Positions 1 through 5,923 of a stretch of DNA of 40,291 nucleotides are shown piece after piece (position 1 is the stretch's first letter; every line of letters starts with the position of its first letter). The stretch covers positions 1 to 40,291 of the forward strand of contig URSG01000009.1 in the NCBI GenBank assembly GCA_900550565.1, written 5' to 3'. The translations under genes and the position numbers were made by a program. The notes under the pieces are model-generated. The model made no database searches. It worked only from the letters and a program-made list of their open reading frames with translations, and was not told the origin of the DNA. This DNA comes from an uncultured Rickettsiales bacterium. GTDB taxonomy: Bacteria > Pseudomonadota > Alphaproteobacteria > Rs-D84.

Positions 1-721
1 CCTCGATCTTCTCCACGTCCTGCATGGTCGCGACGCCCGCAAAATGCCCCGAGGTCATCATCGGCGACACGAAAATTCTCGCGGACGCTCCGGCAGAGCT
101 TAAATCCGCGGGCTTCGGCGATATGATCTCCAAATACGGGTCGTGGACCGACCCCGTCCCGACGGCCAGCACGCCGTCGACCCGGTCAAAATAACTCTCG
201 ATCTTCTCCACGTCCAGCATCAACGACGAGTCTGCGCCCCCAACGGTGACCGTGCCTAAATCCGCAGAATTTGCGGTAATGCTCAGCATTTTTTTTGCCG
301 TGATACCTGTTGCAGTGACCGTGCCAATATGTTCGCCAATTTGTAATCCGCCGTCGGCCATGATCGTCCCCAGACCGAGGTCAATATTACTGTCTGTCGT
401 GCCCTTTATGCCCAATAACGCATTATCTTTTACAATCAGACCGCCGACATTAACATTGCCAGCAGACTGGATAGTAAATGTTCCAGATGTTTGTTCTGCG
501 TATAACTGGCCCTTGCCCCCCTGGCCGGCTTCGCCAATAATGGCATAGCCATAAACACTCAGACCATTTTCGCCCAGATTTAACACGTTGTCTGTTTCAG
601 GAACGGCAACGCTGCCTGTGTTTTCACCGATTGCCAATCCGCCTGGATAATCCGCCGCAGGCGCACCAAACGGCACCAGACAGCATAAAAATGCTATGAC
701 TTTTTTCAATGTAATACGCAT
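1..721 (-). CDS. Secreted repeat-containing protein, N-terminal part (runs off the left edge)
   Basis: An open frame of 240 codons reads leftward from the ATG at 719-721 with no stop before the edge. The N-terminus is a signal peptide (basic MRITLKK, a hydrophobic stretch, cleavage near GAPA-A). The next ~140 residues are Gly/Thr/Val-rich with alternating hydrophobics, as in passenger domains of adhesins or autotransporters. From about residue 165 codon choice changes to GAG, AAG, ATC, GTC and CCG, against GAA/AAA/ATT before it. A segment encoding DVEKIE occurs twice, 65 codons apart in frame (2-20 and 197-215), which suggests a ~65-residue repeat continuing beyond the window. A GGGA ribosome site lies just upstream. 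No family is recognised; adhesin is a guess. Confidence 0.75.
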   Translation of the reverse strand, partial: MRITLKKVIAFLCCLVPFGAPAADYPGGLAIGENTGSVAVPETDNVLNLGENGLSVYGYAIIGEAGQGGKGQLYAEQTSGTFTIQSAGNVNVGGLIVKDNALLGIKGTTDSNIDLGLGTIMADGGLQIGEHIGTVTATGITAKKMLSITANSADLGTVTVGGADSSLMLDVEKIESYFDRVDGVLAVGTGSVHDPYLEIISPKPADLSSAGASARIFVSPMMTSGHFAGVATMQDVEKIE

Positions 722-748
722 ATTTTTCCCATTTCCTTGAATTTATAG

Positions 749-777
749 TTTTATTATAAAAAAAATTCTGGTATAAG
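749..777 (+). promoter_or_regulatory. Candidate eno promoter (extended -10)
   Basis: TGG-TATAAG (769-777) forms an extended -10. A weak -35 (TTTTAT, 749-754) is at 17 bp. The distance to the eno start is about 44 bp. Confidence 0.4.
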
Positions 778-782
778 GGCAA
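753..782 (-). promoter_or_regulatory. Promoter of the left-edge secreted protein
   Basis: On the minus strand TTGCCC (777-782) and a perfect TATAAT (753-758) are separated by 18 bp. The start codon is about 30 bp downstream. It overlaps the eno promoter on the other strand. Confidence 0.5.
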
Positions 783-820
783 GACAAATTATTAAAATAC
801 AGCAAAGGAGGAAAAAGATA

Positions 821-2083
821 ATGTTTGAAATAAAGTCAGTTCACGCACGCCAGATTATGGACAGTCGCGGCAACCCAACCATTGAATGTGATGTTAAATT
901 ATCGGGTGGCGCATTTGGTCGCGCAGCGGTGCCGTCTGGCGCATCAACCGGCAGTTTTGAAGCCCTGGAACTGCGTGACGGTGGCAACGCATATATGGGC
1001 AAAGGCGTTATGACCGCGGTCAAAAACGTAAATGAAATTATCGCCCCGGCCATTATCGGTATGCCGGCCAATGACCAGACCGCACTGGACGAAAAGATGT
1101 TGGCCCTGGACGGCACTGCGAACAAAGAAAAACTGGGGGCAAATGCGATTTTGGCAGTGTCCCTGGCGGCGGCACGCGCGGCGGCGGAACAATCTGGGTT
1201 GCCACTGTATAAATACATCGCGAACGTCTATGGCAATGAAAATCCGTGCGTTCTGCCACGTCCGATGATGAACATTATCAACGGTGGCGCGCACGCAGAC
1301 AACGGTCTGGACGCCCAGGAATTTATGATTATCCCAAATGGCGCAAAAAACGAAGCCGACGCAATTCGTATGGGGTCTGAAATATTCCACCACTTGAAAA
1401 AGATTCTGAAATCAGGTGGCAATTCCACCAACGTCGGCGACGAAGGCGGTTTTGCACCAAACTTTCACAGTTGCGCCCAGGCACTGGACACAATCATCGC
1501 GGCAATTCGCGACGCAGGATATATCCCCGGCGACCAGGTTTCAATCGGTCTGGACGTTGCGTCATCTGAATTCTATGCCAACGGCGTTTATAATTTTGAA
1601 GGCAAAAAATTATCATCTGACCAGATGATTGAATTCTATGAAAAACTGATTGCCCAGTATCCAATTATTTCTATTGAAGACGCCCTGGCCGAAGAAGACT
1701 GGGACGGGTGGCGCAAACTGACCGACGCAATCGGCAAAAAATGCCAGTTGGTTGGCGACGACCTGTTCGTGACAAATCCGGCGCGTCTGCATCGCGGAAT
1801 TGACGCCGGCGTCGCAAACGCGATTCTTATCAAAGTGAACCAGATTGGCACACTGACCGAAACATTGCGCGCAATCAAAATGGCCCAGGACGCAAAATAC
1901 GGCGTAATCATTTCGCACCGCAGTGGCGAAACCGAAGACACAACGATTGCTGACCTGGCCGTGGCGACAAACGCAGGTCAAATCAAAACTGGTTCTATGT
2001 CACGCACAGACCGTATGGCGAAATACAACCAGTTGCTGCGCATAGAAGAAGAACTGGACAAATCCGCAAAATATGGTATATAA
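821..2083 (+). CDS. eno: Enolase
   Basis: Interconverts 2-phosphoglycerate and phosphoenolpyruvate in glycolysis; cytosolic, and also a degradosome partner in some bacteria. The 420 residues are slightly shorter than the usual ~430 but complete. The active-site segments are all visible: NVGDEGGFAPN near residue 204, the three Mg-binding acidic residues in GLDVASSEF (~243), SIEDALAEEDW (~284) and VGDDLFV (~310), the catalytic Lys in LIKVNQ (~337), and SHRSGETED (~365). The start is fixed by an AAAGGAGG ribosome site at 804-811. It is monocistronic: a hairpin terminator follows. The antisense open frames inside it are shadows. Confidence 0.98.
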   Translation: MFEIKSVHARQIMDSRGNPTIECDVKLSGGAFGRAAVPSGASTGSFEALELRDGGNAYMGKGVMTAVKNVNEIIAPAIIGMPANDQTALDEKMLALDGTANKEKLGANAILAVSLAAARAAAEQSGLPLYKYIANVYGNENPCVLPRPMMNIINGGAHADNGLDAQEFMIIPNGAKNEADAIRMGSEIFHHLKKILKSGGNSTNVGDEGGFAPNFHSCAQALDTIIAAIRDAGYIPGDQVSIGLDVASSEFYANGVYNFEGKKLSSDQMIEFYEKLIAQYPIISIEDALAEEDWDGWRKLTDAIGKKCQLVGDDLFVTNPARLHRGIDAGVANAILIKVNQIGTLTETLRAIKMAQDAKYGVIISHRSGETEDTTIADLAVATNAGQIKTGSMSRTDRMAKYNQLLRIEEELDKSAKYGI

Positions 2084-2103
2084 TTTTACCAGAGAACGAG
2101 ATG

Positions 2104-2141
2104 AAACGGGGGACACAGACACAAATGTGTTGCCCCGTTTT
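2104..2141 (+). terminator. eno terminator
   Basis: AAACGGGG (2104-2111) pairs with CCCCGTTT (2133-2140), with an inner ACACA/TGTGT pairing and a short T-run after it. Confidence 0.65.
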
Positions 2142-2160
2142 GTCATAACACAGCGATACA

Positions 2161-2367
2161 ATGATTACATTGCACACAATTTTTATCTGGGTTAAATACG
2201 TGATTGCGGCGGTGATACTCGTCGGAATTTTATTGGCCCCGGCCTGGGTCGCACGTCAAACGGCCAAGGGAAAACAGGATATGATTCTGGTTCGCCTGGC
2301 CAGTTGGATTTTATGCTGGACAGGAATCGGTTGGTTGTGGGCAATGTTTTGGGCAACCAAGAAATAA
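2161..2367 (+). CDS. Small membrane protein, superinfection-immunity-like family
   Basis: A 68-residue protein with two hydrophobic helices (about 9-28 and 46-64). The second carries CWTGIGWLWAMFWA, preceded by R-LASWIL. This closely fits the T4 Imm-like superinfection immunity family (PF14373), whose hallmark is a WTxIGWxxAxxWA helix. Many members are chromosomal and have no proven immunity role, so the function is uncertain. No clear Shine-Dalgarno precedes the ATG. It lies between the eno terminator and a convergent bidirectional terminator. Confidence 0.7.
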   Translation: MITLHTIFIWVKYVIAAVILVGILLAPAWVARQTAKGKQDMILVRLASWILCWTGIGWLWAMFWATKK

Positions 2368-2370
2368 AAA

Positions 2371-2390
2371 CACCCACATAATGTGGGTGA
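2371..2390. terminator. Bidirectional terminator
   Basis: CACCCAC (2371-2377) pairs with GTGGGTG (2383-2389). It is flanked by T-runs on both strands, serving the 2161 gene and the convergent lipoprotein gene. Confidence 0.8.
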
Positions 2391-2395
2391 TTTTT

Positions 2396-3565
2396 TTACT
2401 GTTTTTTTACACCGAACGCCATATTGAATTTTATATCGCCTTCGTCGTATTTTGCACCACCGACGGCCTCGGTCGCTTCTTTTTTATCCATACCGTAATA
2501 TTCTACGTTAAACGTTGCGCCACTGTGTGCCGCGCCGTCGCCCGACGTTGCAAATTTATATGCCGCGTCACCCTGGAAATTATCAAAACTGATTTTATTA
2601 TTCGTATTTACAGTGACGTCATACCAGTTGTCAAAAAACGCATTTAACTGGCCAGATTTATCAGATGTGCTGACCATCAATTCTGCGCGACCGTTCAAAT
2701 CCTGGGACGTGGTGGCGTTTTCAACCGTCCCAACGGCACGTCCCTTGAACACAGCCGTCGTTTCAGCCCCAGTGAATACAATGTCGTCAGCTTTTATTTT
2801 CTTGTCATCATAGCCGGCATAGAACAACTGGGCCGATGTCGTTGTGCCGTCTGTTATTGTGTATTTGCCGAAATCAGAATACATCAATGGCGACAGTGCG
2901 TCCATACCCGACACGTATGTCAGCGTTTTATCGCCGTTTTTAAATATGTTCTTGTCACGGGCATACGTTGTCGTATCGTCCAGTTTAACACCGGTGATTT
3001 TGCCACTGGCATCATCAATTACAAATGTAAATTTTGCGTTGCTGCCATCATTGCGCTTGAAATTCAGTTTGTCTGCGGTCAGGTTCGCTTCGGTATTTGC
3101 ATAGACCTGTTTTACCCGGCTGGAAAAATCAGATGCGCTTTTTAAATCATTGACGCATTTTGCAATATCTGTGGCGGTGGCACACGCGCCCATATCCTTG
3201 GAAAAAACAAACAGTGCCGGGCGCAACTTTTCGTTGTTTTCAGGCATCGCGCTTTTTGTTCCACTGGCAAATTCTGCGACACCAAATGCCGCATTGGCAA
3301 TCTCCAGCAATTCCGATTCTTGGGTTGGGACATTGTCATATCCGTTCAGGGTCAATCTGTATTTAACAAAATCTGCACGTTGGGCATCGGTGCGCGACAT
3401 AACCCGTGTGATGTTATTATTGCTGTCCACGGCGACATTTGGAAACGCCCCTATTTGGTCACGACCGTGATAATTAGACCGCAGATTTCCATTGCCACTG
3501 GGGCTGCCATCACCACCACAGGCCGCCAACGCCAGAATCGCCACCAAAGATACAGATTTTTTCAT
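2396..3565 (-). CDS. Predicted surface lipoprotein, TbpB-like C-terminal barrel
   Basis: 389 residues. A lipoprotein signal peptide ends in LALAAC-GG (lipidated Cys16), followed by a Gly/Ser/Asn-rich tether. The C-terminal third has the small-barrel pattern of transferrin-binding-protein-B/Slam-dependent lipoproteins: GRAELMV, then LNAFFDNWYDVTV, then repeated Gly-aromatic strands, ending in FNMAFGVKK. Such proteins reach the cell surface with the help of a Slam outer-membrane protein; a Slam-like gene sits at 30469-31818. The ligand is unknown, and nothing in the sequence points to transferrin rather than heme, a complement factor or a gut ligand. An AAGGGGA ribosome site supports the start. 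Confidence 0.65.
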   Translation of the reverse strand: MKKSVSLVAILALAACGGDGSPSGNGNLRSNYHGRDQIGAFPNVAVDSNNNITRVMSRTDAQRADFVKYRLTLNGYDNVPTQESELLEIANAAFGVAEFASGTKSAMPENNEKLRPALFVFSKDMGACATATDIAKCVNDLKSASDFSSRVKQVYANTEANLTADKLNFKRNDGSNAKFTFVIDDASGKITGVKLDDTTTYARDKNIFKNGDKTLTYVSGMDALSPLMYSDFGKYTITDGTTTSAQLFYAGYDDKKIKADDIVFTGAETTAVFKGRAVGTVENATTSQDLNGRAELMVSTSDKSGQLNAFFDNWYDVTVNTNNKISFDNFQGDAAYKFATSGDGAAHSGATFNVEYYGMDKKEATEAVGGAKYDEGDIKFNMAFGVKKQ

Positions 3566-3591
3566 TATCGTCCCCTTTTCCTGTTATGCCA

Positions 3592-3621
3592 ATTATAGAT
3601 TATATAACACCACCTGTTCAA
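3592..3621 (-). promoter_or_regulatory. Promoter of the lipoprotein gene
   Basis: On the minus strand TTGAAC (3616-3621), 18 bp, TATAAT (3592-3597). The start codon is ~27 bp downstream. Confidence 0.6.
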
Positions 3622-3643
3622 CATATTTATTTTCCCGAAACAT

Positions 3644-3671
3644 TTGCAATTTGCCACAATGTATGTAAAAT
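3644..3671 (+). promoter_or_regulatory. smpB promoter (leaderless arrangement)
   Basis: TTGCAA (3644-3649), 16 bp, TAAAAT (3666-3671). The expected start of transcription (~3678) is only about 3 nt before the smpB ATG, and there is no Shine-Dalgarno. Confidence 0.55.
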
Positions 3672-3680
3672 ATTTCTATT

Positions 3681-4154
3681 ATGACACGCAGAAATATTAT
3701 TAAATTTGGCCAGGTTTCAGAAAACCGCAAAGCGCGGTTCAGTTATTCTATTGTTGACACCATAGAGGCTGGCATTTCCCTGACCGGGGCCGAAATTAAA
3801 TCTATTCGCTATGGTCTGGTGACGATTGTTGACGGATTTGTCCAGCGTCGCGGCGACAATTTATTCTTGGCCGGGGTTGAAATTCAGAAACTGCCCACGG
3901 CGGCGCGCATTGTGAATTTTGACGAACGCCGTCCGCGCCAGTTGTTGTTACACCGCGCGCAAATCAACCGTCTGATTGGCAAATTACAGGAACGCGGTGC
4001 GACGATTGTGCCATTGAAATTATATTTCAACAATCACGGTAAATTAAAGGTATTGTTGGGCATTGGATATGGAAAAAATCGCGCAGATAAACGCGAAACA
4101 ATTAAACAGCGCGAGTGGGATAAAAATAAAGCACGAATCCTGAAAGGAAAATAA
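3681..4154 (+). CDS. smpB: SsrA-binding protein SmpB
   Basis: Binds tmRNA and delivers it to stalled ribosomes for trans-translation. 157 residues, the usual size. Family signatures are present: NRKARFSY near residue 14, TGAEIKSIR (~35) as the variant of the usual TEVKSLR, YFNNHGKLKVLLG (~112), and the conserved tail KRETIKQREWDKNKARILK needed for decoding-centre function. The mRNA is probably leaderless, as judged from the promoter position and the lack of a Shine-Dalgarno. A bidirectional terminator separates it from the convergent next gene. Confidence 0.96.
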   Translation: MTRRNIIKFGQVSENRKARFSYSIVDTIEAGISLTGAEIKSIRYGLVTIVDGFVQRRGDNLFLAGVEIQKLPTAARIVNFDERRPRQLLLHRAQINRLIGKLQERGATIVPLKLYFNNHGKLKVLLGIGYGKNRADKRETIKQREWDKNKARILKGK

Positions 4155-4180
4155 AAAAACGGGGCAATGCCCCGTTTTTT
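4154..4180. terminator. Bidirectional terminator between smpB and the Lys-rich protein
   Basis: ACGGGGC / GCCCCGT hairpin with an AAT loop, flanked by an A-run and a T-run. It overlaps the stop codon of the minus-strand gene. Confidence 0.9.
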
Positions 4181-4710
4181 TATTCTGCAACAGTTTCTGT
4201 TACAACTTCTTCAACGGCTGGTTCCGCAACCGTTTCTGGTTCTGCGGTTTTTGAAAACGCGTCGTATTCTTCCTGGGTGATGCAACCGTCACCATTGACG
4301 TCCATCATTGGCAATTCTGCCTGCATTTTTGGGCATTCCACAGATGTTGTATCCATACAGCCATCAATAAAACGTGGTGTTGGTTTCTGGTAGTTGCCCA
4401 ACATTTTTGCCACTACAAATCCCAATGCAAACACAATCAGAACGATAACCAATCCCTTGAAAAAGCGACCGGCACGGCAACCACATTTGTGACCGCACTG
4501 GCAATCTTTGCCACAGCCACAATCGTGTGTGACTTCCTGGGCGACGATAACTGGTTTAATTTCTGGTTTTGTTGCTTTCTTTGGTGCAACCTTTTTCGCG
4601 ACTGCTTTCTTTGCTGGGGCCTTGGCCGCGACAGCCTTTTTCACAGTTGCCGGTTTTTTTGCCGCTGCGACTTTTTTCGCTGGGGCTTTTTTAACTGATT
4701 TTTGTGCCAT
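4180..4710 (-). CDS. Lys/Ala-rich, Cys-cluster, one-TM, EF-hand protein
   Basis: 176 residues from the ATG at 4708-4710, chosen because AAGGA lies 7 nt upstream; the frame is open to 4869 but the extension lacks a ribosome site. Order of parts: a histone-H1-like region of PAKK/VKKA repeats (~3-62), a cysteine cluster CGCGKDCQCGHKCGC (~75-89), one membrane helix LVIVLIVFALGFVV (~96-112), and a distal domain with one canonical EF-hand loop DVNGDGCITQEE (~141-152) and an acidic Val/Glu tail. The basic end could bind nucleic acid or acidic polymer, the cysteines a metal, and the EF-hand Ca2+. Topology is probably N-in with the EF-hand outside. I know no described family with this combination. Confidence 0.85.
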   Translation of the reverse strand: MAQKSVKKAPAKKVAAAKKPATVKKAVAAKAPAKKAVAKKVAPKKATKPEIKPVIVAQEVTHDCGCGKDCQCGHKCGCRAGRFFKGLVIVLIVFALGFVVAKMLGNYQKPTPRFIDGCMDTTSVECPKMQAELPMMDVNGDGCITQEEYDAFSKTAEPETVAEPAVEEVVTETVAE

Positions 4711-4843
4711 TTTTCCATCCTTTGTTGTTGACATTGATATTCTAAGAAATATTAAAAAATATGTAAAGCAATTTTTTGATACTTGACTTTTTTTATATAA
4801 AAGCAAATCATTGACGTGTTGCAACCAATGACGATTGCAGCGA

Positions 4844-4890
4844 TGTGGATTTAACCTGACTTGTCCCACAACAGCGGACTAAACAAGGAG
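4844..4890 (+). promoter_or_regulatory. SAM-II riboswitch candidate (metK leader)
   Basis: Stem P1 is TGTGG (4844-4848) with CCACA (4866-4870). Its loop begins with the GATTTAACC that I recall from the SAM-II (metA motif) aptamer. A pseudoknot GTCC (4863-4866)/GGAC (4876-4879) is possible; it shares C4866 with the last P1 pair, so one of the two loses a pair. CTAAA (4879-4883) runs straight into the AAGGAG ribosome site (4885-4890). This arrangement would hide the ribosome site when S-adenosylmethionine is bound. SAM-II elements are typical of Alphaproteobacteria and control methionine/SAM genes, which fits the gene that follows. Covariance scoring was not possible here. Confidence 0.65.
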
Positions 4891-4896
4891 TAAAAA

Positions 4897-5898
4897 ATGC
4901 AAAAAACTGCAGAAGCGGTGTCGCTTGGGCACCCTGATAAAATTGCCGACTATATTTCCAGTTATATTTTGGACCGAATGATTGAACAAGATTCGCACGT
5001 AAAATACGCGACCGAGGTTATGATAAAAGATAACACTGTCGCACTGGGTGGCGAAATAACAGGCCACGTGTCTGTGGATAATCTGGGGGCGTATATCGTG
5101 GCCGCACTGGACGAAATCGGATACAATCGCGAATATGCCGCGCGATGGGGCGCGCGCACAATCAACCCAGACAAAATAAAAATCATCAATATGATTGGCG
5201 TGCAATCGCCCGACATCAATCGTGGGGTTGTCTGTGACGGCTGGGGCGACCAAGGCGTCTTTGTCGGATACGCGTGTCGTGGCGAGGGGAATATCAATCG
5301 CGAATTATATCTGGCGCGAAAATTAAATCGCGCACTGTATGAATTGGCGCGCGAATCAGACGCGTTGGGACTGGATATAAAAACACAAATCACAGTTGAC
5401 GACAATGGCGAAATTGATACCGCGATTGTTGCAATTCCGATGTTGCGCGATATTGATTTGACCGATTTTGTTGTGCGCACGTTATCTGCGCGCCCCAGAC
5501 ACCTGATAATCAACGGCACAGGACGATATACATATCACGCGTCTGTTGCCGATTGCGGTATAACCGGGCGAAAATTGGCGTGCGATTTTTATTCAACTGC
5601 CTGTCCCATTGGTGGGGGCAGTCCCTGGACCAAAGACGCGTCCAAGGCAGACGTGACCCTGAACATATTTGCACGACGCGTCGCGATTGAAAACCTGGGC
5701 GACAACGATGAATGCTTTGTGTATCTGTCGTCTTGTATTGGGCGCGGTGATTTACCCAGCGCGTCAGTCAAAACAATAAAAGACGGCATTACAACAACAC
5801 GCAACATCAGTATTGACGCGCGCCCCAGCGTATTGATTCCGATGTTGAAACTGGACACGCCGATATTTGCAAAAATGTGTCGCAACGGGCTGGTATAA
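4897..5898 (+). CDS. metK: S-adenosylmethionine synthase, short divergent form
   Basis: Makes S-adenosylmethionine from methionine and ATP. 333 residues against ~384 in typical MetK. Seen: GHPDKIADYI (~11) at the ATP site, GGEITGHVSVD (~51), GVQSPDIN (~102), GDQGVFVGYAC (~118), INGTGRYTY (~206), DCGITGRKL (~220) and GGGSPWTKD (~240), where most family members have GGGAFSGKD. The C-terminus ends ~40-50 residues early, after LDTPIFAKMCRNGLV. Length and changed loops make this a divergent branch; the leader riboswitch candidate supports a genuine SAM-related role. The start is set by AAGGAG at 4885-4890. Confidence 0.85.
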   Translation: MQKTAEAVSLGHPDKIADYISSYILDRMIEQDSHVKYATEVMIKDNTVALGGEITGHVSVDNLGAYIVAALDEIGYNREYAARWGARTINPDKIKIINMIGVQSPDINRGVVCDGWGDQGVFVGYACRGEGNINRELYLARKLNRALYELARESDALGLDIKTQITVDDNGEIDTAIVAIPMLRDIDLTDFVVRTLSARPRHLIINGTGRYTYHASVADCGITGRKLACDFYSTACPIGGGSPWTKDASKADVTLNIFARRVAIENLGDNDECFVYLSSCIGRGDLPSASVKTIKDGITTTRNISIDARPSVLIPMLKLDTPIFAKMCRNGLV

Positions 5899-5900
5899 AA

Positions 5901-5923
5901 AAACGGGGCATTGCCCCGTTTTT
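5901..5923. terminator. Bidirectional terminator between metK and alaS
   Basis: AAACGGGGC / GCCCCGTTT hairpin with an ATT loop, T-runs on both sides; convergent genes. Confidence 0.9.

Noticed and set aside
841..1981. Long antisense ORFs inside eno
   Set aside because: Mirror images of the third-position bias of a real gene; no ribosome sites or promoters.
4711..4869. 53-codon upstream extension of the Lys-rich EF-hand protein
   Set aside because: No ribosome site; AAGGA before the inner ATG fits far better, and the extension runs into the riboswitch region.
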